DNA of 64,000 bases from Sphingomonas sp. Ant H11 (GTDB lineage: Bacteria > Pseudomonadota > Alphaproteobacteria > Sphingomonadales > Sphingomonadaceae), in NCBI RefSeq assembly GCF_000797515.1, contig NZ_JSBN01000026.1:83692-147691 (forward strand), given 5' to 3'. The position numbers and the translations under genes were made by a program. Every line of letters starts with the position of its first letter. Position 1 is the first letter of the stretch. The notes under the pieces are model-generated. The model saw only the letters and a list, made by a program, of their open reading frames with translations, was not told the origin of the DNA and did no database searches. Shown in pieces: positions 8,740-17,488 of this stretch.

Positions 8740-9479
8740 TGCCGATCGCGCTTCATGTTCGAGAGCGCCACCGCGGCCACACGCGCGCCGGGGCCACTTC
8801 CCTCGGCGAAGGTCGAAAGAGCATATTCAACCGTCACGTTGCCGATCATGCGGTCATAAGGCGGCACCTTGGTCTGACAGGAGAAGCCGGCGCATAGGTC
8901 GAAGTCGGACGAGACCGTGATGTAGGTTGGGACGGCTTGAACATCGAACGCGCGGAAGAGTCGGGGATCGATGCCAATACTGGCGAACTGCCCCTTGTCG
9001 ACAACCTTGCCGAGCCGCGTCACGAACTCCTTCGCCGAATTGTTCGGAAAGCCCCTGAACACGACCACGCCGCCTGCGCTTGAGGTGTCGCGCACGAGCT
9101 GTTTCAGCGTCGCGTCGGGCATCGACAGGCTTGCGAAGACGATGAACTGTGGCGCTTCCCCACCCTTTGCGCTCGCATTCTGGGACGCGCCCTTCACGAT
9201 CTCGTCGAAATCGACCGGTCCTGCCGGACCCTTTGGAAGATCGATCGTCGCAACCTTGCGCATATTTTCGGTGCCGCCCTCGCGAACCTGAGCGGCTTCT
9301 TCCCGGAACTGGTCGCCCCTGTCCTTGACCTGGTCGACGAAGGCTTGCGCTTCTGCGGCGAGATCGGTCGAACGCTTCTTGATCGCCTGGACGTCCACGC
9401 CGTCGACGGTCTGCGCGAGCAGCGCCGACACGCCAGCGGCACCAAGGACTGCGAGGATGCCGATGGTGAGATAGCGCAT
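8736..9479 (-). CDS. trbC: pilus assembly protein TrbC
   Basis: A 247-residue periplasmic protein with an N-terminal hydrophobic segment (MRYLTIGILAVLGAAGVSALLAQ), a helical stretch and the TrbC_Ftype domain, recognisable from FIVFASLSMPDATLKQLVRD, VVVFRGFPNN and VQAVPTYI. The fold is thioredoxin-like without a CxxC. In many systems it is fused to TraW; here it is separate. I chose ATG 9479 because it begins the hydrophobic segment. It is required for pilus assembly with TraW and TraU. Confidence 0.9.
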   Translation of the reverse strand: MRYLTIGILAVLGAAGVSALLAQTVDGVDVQAIKKRSTDLAAEAQAFVDQVKDRGDQFREEAAQVREGGTENMRKVATIDLPKGPAGPVDFDEIVKGASQNASAKGGEAPQFIVFASLSMPDATLKQLVRDTSSAGGVVVFRGFPNNSAKEFVTRLGKVVDKGQFASIGIDPRLFRAFDVQAVPTYITVSSDFDLCAGFSCQTKVPPYDRMIGNVTVEYALSTFAEGSGPGARVAAVALSNMKRDRQ

Positions 9480-9490
9480 CGTCAGACCCC

Positions 9491-10513
9491 CTAGAGCACG
9501 CAGCAATTGCGCTTGCGCCAGACGAGGTAGCCCATGTCCTCGCCGCCGGCGGGATAGGCACGTCCAGCGTCGGGCGGCATGGTGGAAGCACCGATAGCGG
9601 AGCAGGCGAAGCGCCCGCTCACGGTCGGGATCGGGTTGACCATCTGGAAGCGATATTGCTGCTTGCGCATGATCGGCATCAGATACTTCTTGCAGAGCCC
9701 GGCCGATCCCATCGTCCCCCAGGCAAGCGCCTCACGGTGCATCTTGAAAGCGAACCGCGAGAGCGCGAGCCGCGAGGACTGGACGTGCCCGATCGAGGAC
9801 GGGATGTTCCCGTTGAGCGGATACATCGAGCCCTGACAGCCGGCGCACCAGAACAGCGGATCGAGTGGCAGATGGACGGTGCCGGCGATGCAATCGCCGG
9901 CGCAGGCAGCCTGCGCGATGGGATTGGCGAAGACGATCGCCTCGGGATTGATGAGCGCTGCCAGCGAGTCATCCTGCCAGAGCGGGTCGACTTCGGTCAT
10001 GTAGGCGATATCGAACGACGCCTGCTCGAAACAGGCGAAGTCGGTCAGGATCTCCATCCAGTAGAGAAGCGGATAGACATACCAGTGGACGTGCCATTTT
10101 GCCGTACTTTGAGAGCGGCCGCCGACCATGGACGGCCCGGTCAGATAGCCCTGACCGATATCGAATCCGGGCGCGATCCGGATGCCGCCAAGGTTGGGGA
10201 AACACCACGGCTTCATCGTCACATCCGCGAGGCGCGCCGGCTCCCAGAACCCGACCGATATGCCGATGCGAGGGAGCGGGTCGGCGCAGGCGCAGATCGG
10301 CGACGCGGGATTGCTGGGATCGGGACGGCTGCTCGGCCAAATCCTCAAGGCGCCGACGGACAGCGGGAAGAGGCAGGACCAGCAGACATCGGTGATCGGA
10401 TTGACGAACTTGCCACTGCAGGTCGGCCCGGCCGCGGTTGCCGGGGGCGCCAGAGCGATCATCGCAAGCAAGAACGCGAAGAGGCCGAACAGGCGGCGAG
10501 GCAGCCCGGTCAT
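9491..10513 (-). CDS. traU: conjugal transfer protein TraU
   Basis: A 340-residue exported protein with a signal peptide (cleavage near ATAAG) and the conserved TraU series of cysteines and aromatics: CSGKFVNPITDVCWSCLFPL, ICACADPLPRIGISVGFWEPAR, MKPWCFPNLGG, WHVHWYVYPLLYWMEILTDFAC and the C-terminal YLVWRKRNCCVL. TraU acts in DNA transfer and pilus assembly with TraW/TrbC. Its start overlaps the stop of the small membrane protein gene by 4 nt. Length matches the family (about 330). Confidence 0.95.
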   Translation of the reverse strand: MTGLPRRLFGLFAFLLAMIALAPPATAAGPTCSGKFVNPITDVCWSCLFPLSVGALRIWPSSRPDPSNPASPICACADPLPRIGISVGFWEPARLADVTMKPWCFPNLGGIRIAPGFDIGQGYLTGPSMVGGRSQSTAKWHVHWYVYPLLYWMEILTDFACFEQASFDIAYMTEVDPLWQDDSLAALINPEAIVFANPIAQAACAGDCIAGTVHLPLDPLFWCAGCQGSMYPLNGNIPSSIGHVQSSRLALSRFAFKMHREALAWGTMGSAGLCKKYLMPIMRKQQYRFQMVNPIPTVSGRFACSAIGASTMPPDAGRAYPAGGEDMGYLVWRKRNCCVL

Positions 10514-10779
10514 TCGCCGCCTCCCACGCTTTCAAGGAAAGCTCGGTCGGCGCGCTGCTTTCGGAGCAGGTAAAGACAGGTGTGTGCGGCGGTCGCGAAC
10601 AGGATCAGGGCGGCGCCGATTGGCGCCACGCGGCCAATCGCGTGGCGGAGCGGCGAGAAGAGACCAACGACGAGCGCGCTAGTGAGGCATAGCGCCTGCC
10701 AGGTGAACCGCATGCGACGAAGCACCGGGGTCTCCGGTGCAGCCATCGGCGTTCGAAGAAGATCGAGCCAAAGCGGCAT
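10510..10779 (-). CDS. small tra-operon membrane protein
   Basis: An 89-residue protein with two predicted membrane helices (WQALCLTSALVVGLFSPL and IGAALILFATAAHTCLYLL) and charged ends. It overlaps traW by 1 nt and traU by 4 nt, so it is surely translated as part of the operon. No F-plasmid counterpart is recognised. It may be a sphingomonad-specific accessory of the TraW/TraU step. Confidence 0.7.
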   Translation of the reverse strand: MPLWLDLLRTPMAAPETPVLRRMRFTWQALCLTSALVVGLFSPLRHAIGRVAPIGAALILFATAAHTCLYLLRKQRADRAFLESVGGGE

Positions 10780-11435
10780 CAGCCGGCCCTCCCCTTCTTT
10801 AGCACCTGCTCGGACACTCGCATCACGCGACCGTTCTGCTGCACGACCGCGGGCGTGTGTTCGATGCCGAAACGTGAGGTGAGCTTGCCCTCCTGGTCGA
10901 AGTAGAAGCGGCGTTTCCGGTTCGTCATCTCCTCGATTGGCGAGCCGCTGACGAAAATGATCTTGGCATTGAGATCGGTGTACCGGCTCGTGGCCCAGGC
11001 GATCTGATTTGCATCGTCGCCATCGACGAACACGAGCGCCTGTTTGATCGCGACGAAGTCGAGCGGATTGATGCGCTGTCCGGCGCGGCCGATGAGGTTG
11101 CCCTTCTGGTCACGAATATCGTGCTCGAGCTGGACAGTCGGGTCATAGGTCCAGTCTCTGGTCTCGGTCGCAGGTGAAAGACCCGCAACGGGAGTGGGTC
11201 GCCGAACCTTCGCTTCGACGCGCTTGGCGAACATCTCGTTGGTGCGCGCGAGTTCGCCGGTCGCCTCAGCGCGTTTCAACCGCGCTTCGATCGTCGAAAG
11301 CAGATCCGGCTCGATGACCGGGAAGGCCTGGCCAGTCTGCCCATAGTCACGCGCCTCGATGCGCGCAGGGCTCATGGCAAAGGCGGCTATACCGAGGAGC
11401 ACGGCCGCTCCACCAACGCCGAGCAGCCGCTTCAC
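10779..11435 (-). CDS. traW: pilus assembly protein TraW
   Basis: A 218-residue exported protein starting at GTG 11435 (VKRLLGVGG...), 4 nt inside the end of the S26 peptidase gene (GTGA overlap). An in-frame opening further upstream is only a shadow of the peptidase gene. After the signal peptide come ARDYGQTGQAFPVIEPDLLSTIEARL, the TraW signature (YGQTFPI.E.DLL..I), and the domain ending LVFVDGDDANQIAWA and FGIEHTPAVVQQNG. TraW works with TrbC and TraU in the periplasm during pilus assembly. Confidence 0.93.
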   Translation of the reverse strand: MKRLLGVGGAAVLLGIAAFAMSPARIEARDYGQTGQAFPVIEPDLLSTIEARLKRAEATGELARTNEMFAKRVEAKVRRPTPVAGLSPATETRDWTYDPTVQLEHDIRDQKGNLIGRAGQRINPLDFVAIKQALVFVDGDDANQIAWATSRYTDLNAKIIFVSGSPIEEMTNRKRRFYFDQEGKLTSRFGIEHTPAVVQQNGRVMRVSEQVLKKGRAG

Positions 11436-11968
11436 AGCACGGGCTCCCCGACACCGACAATCTGGCGGCCGCAGACGAAACCGATTTCGGCGTAACGGCT
11501 GTCGAACCCATCGCGGTGGGGAGACCCGGCATAATAGCAACCCGAGGGGATCGCGCCCTCCGCGCCCGGCGTCAGTGGCTCGCCAAAGCGCGTGAGCGGT
11601 TTCATCTGCCCGATGGGCTTGCCGTTGATCGTCACGACCATTCCGCGGTGCGCGACCACATCGCCCGGCATGCCATAGACGATCTTGCCGAACATCTGAG
11701 GTTTCGTCCCAAAATGGCGGCGCAGAAGCGCGCTCTGCGGCGGATCGAAGAACACGTAGTCGCCGCGCGCCGGCGGTTGGTGCCGGCGGATGAGGAAAGC
11801 CCAATTGGGGAGGGAATCGCTCGCGTTGATGAGGAAGACGTGGCCGTCGCGCCATGAGCTCATCGCACTAACTAGCCCCGTTCCGACGAGCGCAACGACC
11901 AGCATCGCCCACAGGCGCTTGCGCGGCCGCCAGCGTGGGGCGGAGAGCTCACTGACCGCCGTTGCCAT
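11432..11968 (-). CDS. S26-family signal peptidase (TraF/TrhF type)
   Basis: A 178-residue membrane-anchored serine peptidase. One N-terminal helix (residues 19-36) is followed by the S26 boxes: serine within NASDSLPNW (Ser52) and lysine within GKIVYGMPGD (Lys95) form the expected Ser/Lys dyad. In conjugation systems such enzymes mature the pilin or other exported Tra proteins. The start ATG 11968 lies 20 nt inside trbI. The traA pilin of this operon has a signal peptide that could be its substrate, although housekeeping LepB is possible too. Confidence 0.88.
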   Translation of the reverse strand: MATAVSELSAPRWRPRKRLWAMLVVALVGTGLVSAMSSWRDGHVFLINASDSLPNWAFLIRRHQPPARGDYVFFDPPQSALLRRHFGTKPQMFGKIVYGMPGDVVAHRGMVVTINGKPIGQMKPLTRFGEPLTPGAEGAIPSGCYYAGSPHRDGFDSRYAEIGFVCGRQIVGVGEPVL

Positions 11969-12635
11969 CGGGGCCTCCAAAGGTTGAGACCGACGGTCCG
12001 GACACCTGCCCAGGCGCCGGCTGCGGCAACGGTTGCGCGAACGAACCGCTGGCGGACGGATCCTGCGGAGAGATCGCCTGCGCACCAGCCATAGGGTCGA
12101 TCTGTCCCGACGGTGCCAAGGGCGGTTGCCGCGCGGCGATGAGAGCAGCCTGAGCGGCCGACAGCTCCTGCATGCGCTGCAGCTGCTCGACGGAAACGCG
12201 TTTCGGCTCCGGAACCCCGGACGCGAACACCGCCTTCTTCAGGCTCTCCGTGATGTCCGGCACATTCTTGGTGAGGACCGCCTCGCCGACCAGCACGACT
12301 TGCCCGCCCTCGCTCCGGCGTTGCAGCTCCTTGTCGAGCGAAGACATGAAAGCCCTCATCTCGGCCTGGACCCGATCGGGCGGTGAGCCCGAAAATCGCT
12401 GGGCCTCGACATAATCGCCCACCAGCGCCGACAGCCTGGCCGAGACGATGTGATCCTGCTTCGGCGCCGTGAGAGCGCGCGTGACCCACATCCCCCAGAT
12501 CAACAGCGCCAACATGACCAGGCCGATGATGATCTGCTGTCGCGTGAAGCCTCCAAAGCCAACCCGGCGCTTTGGAAGCGCGGCTTGGGACGCGGGAGGT
12601 GCGGGCGGGAGGTCGAGTTCGGGTTGATCAGCCAT
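11949..12635 (-). CDS. trbI: conjugal transfer protein TrbI (F-type)
   Basis: A 228-residue inner-membrane protein: short cytoplasmic head, one helix (QQIIIGLVMLALLIWGMWV), then a periplasmic part with IVSARLSALVGDYVEAQRFSG, VVLVGEAVL and GVPEPKRVSVEQL, the TrbI_Ftype pattern. It ends in a Pro/Gln/Gly-rich tail longer than F TrbI (128 residues). TrbI influences pilus retraction. It overlaps the genes on both sides. Confidence 0.85.
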   Translation of the reverse strand: MADQPELDLPPAPPASQAALPKRRVGFGGFTRQQIIIGLVMLALLIWGMWVTRALTAPKQDHIVSARLSALVGDYVEAQRFSGSPPDRVQAEMRAFMSSLDKELQRRSEGGQVVLVGEAVLTKNVPDITESLKKAVFASGVPEPKRVSVEQLQRMQELSAAQAALIAARQPPLAPSGQIDPMAGAQAISPQDPSASGSFAQPLPQPAPGQVSGPSVSTFGGPDGNGGQ

Positions 12636-12994
12636 GATCGCGGGTCCCTTCCTGCGTGCGGTCGGGCAGGATGCGATCCCGGCGGAAGGTGATGATGGCC
12701 GCCGAGAGGATCATGTGCGCGATCGCGAAAAATGTTGAGAAATGCGCCGGTCCGGGCCTGATCGGCGGCGACATAGCGCGTGGTGAAATTGTTGAGCTGG
12801 TGGATGAAGCCGTCGAAGGAGAAGCCCCCGATCGCGAGGAAGAACAGGAAGAACAGCCCCCAGGTGATCAGCAACGTGCTACCTAAGAATCCAAACCCAT
12901 GGAGCGTGAAGTAGAGGACGGACCGCCACTCGGCCGCCGTCAACCTGCCCTTGCGCGTAATGGAGGTCGTCACATCGTCAGCGTCCGTCGCCAT
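12628..12994 (-). pseudogene. tra-operon membrane protein, one-base frameshift
   Basis: Begins MATDADDVTTSITRKGRLTAAEW and has a membrane segment (FGFLGSTLLITWGLFFLFFLAI). At about residue 88 a T5 run (A5 at 12730-12734 on the plus strand) throws it out of frame. Reading T4 gives FAIAHMILSAAIITFRRDR, a clean membrane helix with a basic end, and a TGA at 12628-12630 that overlaps the trbI start, as expected in this operon. The restored product is about 122 residues with at least two helices. Without correction the frame runs to 12500 through low-complexity shadow sequence. No F-plasmid homologue recognised. Confidence 0.65.
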
Positions 12995-12998
12995 GATC

Positions 12999-15590
12999 CT
13001 ACTCCGCGGCGATCGCGATCTCGTCCGCCTCGACGAGATTGCTCACCCATTTTTCGGGATTGTCGGGAAAGGCGATCCGCTCGATCGCTTCGTCCATGCT
13101 CATGCCCTCTGCGATCAGCGCGTCGATCGCAGCGAATGTCCTCGGGCTCGAGGAGAAGAGCGTGGCCGAATAGGGATCGAGCACGAGGCGGCCGACAGCG
13201 AGCGTATCGGGCCCTTTGATCATGATGTCCGAATATTCGAAGCCATTGCGCTTCAGCGACCGCAGCAAGGCGTCGGTGTAATCGTCCATCTCGAAGCGAT
13301 CGTGCTTCTTGAAATCCGCGATCGTCTCCGGCTTTTGCTGGAGGATGACGAACCAGTCCGAGTTCTCGAGCGCGGCGATCGAGCCGGCCGACTTGTAGTA
13401 ATCATTGAGTGACTGGGTCGCGGTGACCAGCGACGCGCCGTATTTCCGGCAAGTGCGAGCATAGGTCTCGATGAAGTCGGCCATCGCGCCGCCACGGAGC
13501 ATCTGCCACGCCTCGTCGAGCAGAAGCGCCTTGGGGATCGAGCGATCAAGTTTGCGCATCATCTGCTGCGACATGAACATGATCGCGGTCAGCACGACGC
13601 TGCGCAGTTCCTCGCGCGCCGACAGGTCAGACAGTTCGAAGACGGTGAGCTGCGCTTGCAGCTCGAACGAGACTTCACCCTGAAAAAAGCGCCCGTACGT
13701 GCCTCCCGACGAGAAGGGCCGCATCGCGATCCCGAGATTGGATGCCAGCACGTTGCCGGTCGCCTCCAGGGCTGCGATCACCAGATCGATCGAGCCCTTG
13801 CTGCCATGCTCCTCCCAGACTTGGTTGACCGCACCGTCGATCAGGCCTCGCTCGGTGTCATCGAGCACGTTGATGTGGCGCGACATCTGATTGATGATCG
13901 CTTTGAGCATCGCCATGCAGTCGAGGAGATAGTCTTCGTCCTCAGCAGCCTGAGCCTGGTCGATCATCGAGAAGGGATTGAGGCAGAAGCCCGAGCTCAT
14001 TGTGAATTCGACGAAGGCGCCGCCCTGCAGCTTTGCCGAGTGCTCGAACGAGCGGCCGTCGTCGATCACGACCACCTTCGCACCGGCGCCGCAGAGCGAG
14101 CCGCACAGCTCCTGGAGCGCGACCGACTTGCCTGAACCCGACTTGCCGAAGACCGCGACATTGTGGTTGCCGGCGGCATTCTCGAACGGGCTCCAGAAGA
14201 AGGGCTGGCCACGCCGGCCGATCAACAGCAAATGGGGTATCTGGCCGCCCAGATATTCGCCCTGAATCGGTGCCAGATTGGCCGCCGTCGTGGTGAGCAG
14301 CGTTCGCATCCGCTTCATGCGCTCGAGGTCCTTCGACAGGCCGTTGGCCATCGTCATCGGCATCGCGCAGAGCAGCCCCATGACCTGCAGGTAGCGGTCG
14401 TCGAGCAGGTCCCAGCCTGCAGCCCGATATACCGACTTGAGCACGCGCTCGTTGCTGTCACCCCTGCCCTTGGGCGAAAAGGCGGTGACGCTAAAAAATA
14501 CCCGGACGAGCTTGCGACCCTGCCGGATCTCCTCGTTGACGTAGCGCCACTCCTGAGATTGGTCGCGCAACTGTGGCAGGAATCTCGACGACTTTGAATC
14601 GGCGAGGCTCGTCGTCCGCATGAACTTGTAGCTCGCCTTGTTGGTCGAGGCCTGGGCGTCGGGGAAATCGATGCAAAGGTTCGTCGCGACCGGACACGGC
14701 ATGCGGAGCTTGTCGGTGAACATGTCACCGATCAGACGCGCCACGTCCCACGGCGCCCAGCGCGTCGGCAGATTGCGGACAGAAAACGACCGGACATCGA
14801 ACACGTCGGGATAGATTTCGCCGATCTCCGGCGCGCCCTTGACCGTCTTTCCGGTCGGCCGGAAGCGCTCGGTCCGTAGCAACATCCGGTCCGGCTCGAC
14901 CTGCAACTCGATGTCGCGGCGGATCGCCTGGTCCGCGATCGGATCGAGCGGATTGTAGCTGACGGCGTCATCGCCGGCGGCGGTGGTCGGCGACGTGATG
15001 TCGTCGATCCATCCGATCAGTGCCACCGGGTCCATCGTGCGCGCCGCGACGTTGATCGACGCAAGCGAAGAGATGATCCCTTCCATCACCGAGACGATCT
15101 GCTCGACAGACACGCTCGACGATTCTGGGGTCGAGTAAGAAATTGCGACACGGTGGTTGCGGAGGCAGAATGGCGCGTCGGCCGATAACGAGTCCCAGAC
15201 ACCGTCCGTCAGAAAATCGACGCGGTGCTTGGCCATCCGTTCGTAGACGCCGCGGGCCGAATAGCGCGGCAGATACCATTTCGAGAGCCGCTCGCCGATG
15301 CGCGGTGACATCCACTGGTGGAACTGCAAACATCCCGGTGCTGGAATGCCCTCGGATAGGAACTGTGCCAGGATTTCGCCGGTGCGCTCGTCGGCTCCAA
15401 CCAGTGGCGCCGCCTCGATCACAAATCCGCGCGACGCGCTGTTGTAGAAGATACCCGTCTTCGGATCGTAGCTGCGATAGGGCAGCCAATGCGCGAGCAT
15501 CGGGACCGCGAGATCCGGCTGCTGCGCGTCGGGACGCTTGCTGTCACCGAACACGCCGGCGAGGAGATCGTCGAAAAAGCGCCGCGCCAT
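12999..15590 (-). CDS. traC: type IV secretion ATPase TraC (VirB4-like)
   Basis: An 863-residue cytoplasmic/peripheral membrane ATPase that powers pilus assembly. The Walker A motif FGKSGSGKSVALQELC is near residue 480 and Walker B ALLLDEAWQMLRGG near 690, followed by TYARTCRKYGASLVTATQSLNDY, typical of TraC/VirB4. The N-terminal half contains the TraC domain (GFVIEAAPLVGADERTGEIL). Length is close to F TraC (875). It is placed between traV and the small membrane protein gene; the start ATG 15590 is 1 nt beyond the preceding stop. Confidence 0.96.
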   Translation of the reverse strand: MARRFFDDLLAGVFGDSKRPDAQQPDLAVPMLAHWLPYRSYDPKTGIFYNSASRGFVIEAAPLVGADERTGEILAQFLSEGIPAPGCLQFHQWMSPRIGERLSKWYLPRYSARGVYERMAKHRVDFLTDGVWDSLSADAPFCLRNHRVAISYSTPESSSVSVEQIVSVMEGIISSLASINVAARTMDPVALIGWIDDITSPTTAAGDDAVSYNPLDPIADQAIRRDIELQVEPDRMLLRTERFRPTGKTVKGAPEIGEIYPDVFDVRSFSVRNLPTRWAPWDVARLIGDMFTDKLRMPCPVATNLCIDFPDAQASTNKASYKFMRTTSLADSKSSRFLPQLRDQSQEWRYVNEEIRQGRKLVRVFFSVTAFSPKGRGDSNERVLKSVYRAAGWDLLDDRYLQVMGLLCAMPMTMANGLSKDLERMKRMRTLLTTTAANLAPIQGEYLGGQIPHLLLIGRRGQPFFWSPFENAAGNHNVAVFGKSGSGKSVALQELCGSLCGAGAKVVVIDDGRSFEHSAKLQGGAFVEFTMSSGFCLNPFSMIDQAQAAEDEDYLLDCMAMLKAIINQMSRHINVLDDTERGLIDGAVNQVWEEHGSKGSIDLVIAALEATGNVLASNLGIAMRPFSSGGTYGRFFQGEVSFELQAQLTVFELSDLSAREELRSVVLTAIMFMSQQMMRKLDRSIPKALLLDEAWQMLRGGAMADFIETYARTCRKYGASLVTATQSLNDYYKSAGSIAALENSDWFVILQQKPETIADFKKHDRFEMDDYTDALLRSLKRNGFEYSDIMIKGPDTLAVGRLVLDPYSATLFSSSPRTFAAIDALIAEGMSMDEAIERIAFPDNPEKWVSNLVEADEIAIAAE

Positions 15591-15591
15591 C

Positions 15592-15990
15592 TCAATTCTC
15601 CTGCGGCACGGACGCGGGGAATCCTGCGGCTCGGACGACTGGCTTGGCGTCTGGCTTGGCTGCCGGCAGCGTTCCTGCGCCGACCGCGCTTCGTGCCCCG
15701 TCTTGAGCCTCGGTTGCCTGCGCTTGATATTGTGGACTCGCTTTCACCCGCGCGATCGCTTCGGCACCGATGGTCGTTTTGGGCGCCATCGCCACACCGG
15801 ACGGAGTGGCAATTGTCGTTTTCGACAAGGCTGGCGCTGCGCCTGGGTTACCCGTTGGGCCAGCGGCCTCCCGCGCTGGTGTGGGTGCCTTCGCCGGCTG
15901 CAACCGGCCCCTTCCCGCGGTCGGTACGGGGCCCGGGGCGTTGCGGCCCGCCTTGGGGGCTAGACGAGCCGCAACGTCGGACTTGATCGC
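15592..15990 (-). other. probable C-terminal extension of TraV in shifted frame (or small separate ORF)
   Basis: An open frame ending PQEN just before traC. Taken alone from ATG 15903 it gives a 103-residue Pro/Ala-rich peptide with no fold. The same frame stays open upstream as DPVAAIKSDVAARLAPKAG and joins traV if one base is added in a GC-rich run near 16015. The traV ending in its own frame (RSQRSSPTLRLV) looks like out-of-frame sequence. The restored TraV would be about 330 residues with a disordered Ala/Pro tail. Evidence is compositional only. Confidence 0.45.
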
Positions 15991-16607
15991 TGCGACCGGA
16001 TCGGCACTGCGCGCCCGCGCGCGGCCACCGCCGCAGGATCAGGAAGGTCTGGATCGATCGCCGCGACATCGACGATCGCAGGGTCGGCGCGATCGACGGC
16101 GTCTGCGAGCGATTCCGGCATCGCGCTCATCGAGGACGCATTGCGATCAGGAATAAGCGTTGCAGATGCCAGCGACTGTTGCTGCCATTCACCGCTCTGC
16201 ACGACCGCGTGGACCGCGCTCGTCTCGTGCAAGCGCCCGCGTTCATCGATATAGGGCTGGAAGACAATCCGAAGCACCCGCTCCTGGGTACGCCGAGCAT
16301 CGCGGGGCACGACGGGCACGATCTTCCGGGTCGCAGCCGTCCGCGACGCCCGCGCCTTCGGGCGGGTTTCCATATAAGGTCCGGCGGGCGTTGCGTCCCC
16401 GCCTGCACTCTCACCTGCGATCATCGCCAGCGCGCGGTCGTCGATCGATGAAGAGGGCGCGCAGATGCCATCGGGCGCAGCGCAAGAGAAGCTGCCCCGC
16501 ACATTGCTGCCGAACGTCGCGCAGCCACTGAGCAGAGCCAGCGCTGCCAGAGCGGCCGATCCGAGTAGGAGCGGTGATCGGTGGGATCGACCCAGCCGCC
16601 GGCTCAC
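15960..16607 (-). CDS. traV: conjugal transfer lipoprotein TraV
   Basis: An outer-membrane lipoprotein that anchors the TraB/TraK core complex (VirB7-like). The signal peptide ends in a lipobox (LLSGCATFG; Cys near residue 29), followed by the TraV signature FGSNVRGSFSCAAPDGICAPSS with two further cysteines. It overlaps the dsbC-like gene by 4 nt (ATGA). In its present frame it has 215 residues; a frameshift near 16015 may cut off a Pro/Ala-rich tail (see 15592-15990). Confidence 0.88.
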   Translation of the reverse strand: MSRRLGRSHRSPLLLGSAALAALALLSGCATFGSNVRGSFSCAAPDGICAPSSSIDDRALAMIAGESAGGDATPAGPYMETRPKARASRTAATRKIVPVVPRDARRTQERVLRIVFQPYIDERGRLHETSAVHAVVQSGEWQQQSLASATLIPDRNASSMSAMPESLADAVDRADPAIVDVAAIDPDLPDPAAVAARGRAVPIRSQRSSPTLRLV

Positions 16608-17488
16608 GACTTCGCTCCCCTGAGCCAGGCCTCGAGGAACTCCTTCGGCCGATAGCCTTCGAGGATTGCACCGTCGCTGCGGACGATGATAGGCGTTGCG
16701 TTCAGGCCGTGCTTCTGGGCAAACTTCTCATTGGCATCGAGGCCCTTGGTGTCGCAGGCCGCGGGCGCTTTGAACGGCTCTCCCGCGTAAGCGGCATAAA
16801 GCGCCTGTTCCTGGTTCTTGGAGCAGTAGACGCGATCGGCAATGTCTCGGCTGCCGAGGACCGAGATCGGTCGCTCCACGACCTTCACGTCCATACCGCG
16901 CAAGACGTTGGTGAGCGCGCGGCAATAGCCGCAGCGGAAATCCGTGAAGATGGTGACGCTTTGTTTGGCCGTCTTATTACCCCAGACGATCGCGCCCTCG
17001 TTCGGCAAGCCGGTCAGGTTAAGCATGGCAGGGCGCGTGGGGACCGTAGTCCGCCCGGCACTGGCTGAAGCGCTCGTAACTTCCCCCCCGCCCTCCTCGC
17101 CGCCGGCAGCTGCCGCGGCATTTGCTTTCGCAGCCCCGCCGACCAACATGTCGGGGTTGATCTCGAGTAGCCGGGCCGCCGTCAGATCCTGGCGCGTCTC
17201 CATGTCGTAGACGCGGCCGATGATAAGATAACGAGCACCGTGATTGACGTAGAAGAGGTTCGCGCCCGCGGTGACCTCGCAGAGCCCTTCGATTTTCTCG
17301 CAATTGACCTTGGAGACTTCCGTCTTCGGCAGACGCGCCTTCAGGAGACCCGTAACCTTTGCTTCGTCTGGACCCGCCACATCGGCGGCCAGTGCGATGC
17401 TAGCCACGCCGATCGCGCCGATCGCCGCCAGGACGGGAGCCCGCCGTGTGAAAAGGCGCAGCTTACGCAGTCGATCAATTGCGGACAT
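16604..17488 (-). CDS. dsbC: DsbC-like thiol:disulfide isomerase of the tra operon
   Basis: A 294-residue periplasmic protein with a signal anchor, a DsbC-type dimerisation region (VTGLLKARLPKTEVSKVNC...), an Ala/Gly-rich linker (residues 118-145) and a thioredoxin domain with CGYC at residues 186-189 in FTDFRCGYCRALTNVL, plus ATPIIVRSDG (cis-Pro). It should correct disulfides in TraN, TraU, TraH and similar substrates. I chose ATG 17488 because GGAGG lies 6 nt upstream; it overlaps traB by 14 nt. F-like plasmids outside enterobacteria often carry such a gene at this position. Confidence 0.9.
   Translation of the reverse strand: MSAIDRLRKLRLFTRRAPVLAAIGAIGVASIALAADVAGPDEAKVTGLLKARLPKTEVSKVNCEKIEGLCEVTAGANLFYVNHGARYLIIGRVYDMETRQDLTAARLLEINPDMLVGGAAKANAAAAAGGEEGGGEVTSASASAGRTTVPTRPAMLNLTGLPNEGAIVWGNKTAKQSVTIFTDFRCGYCRALTNVLRGMDVKVVERPISVLGSRDIADRVYCSKNQEQALYAAYAGEPFKAPAACDTKGLDANEKFAQKHGLNATPIIVRSDGAILEGYRPKEFLEAWLRGAKS

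Noticed and set aside
15592..15903. Independent small gene between traV and traC
   Set aside because: The frame stays open into traV and reads as its natural C-terminal continuation; composition is a Pro/Ala tail with no fold. Listed only as a probable traV extension.
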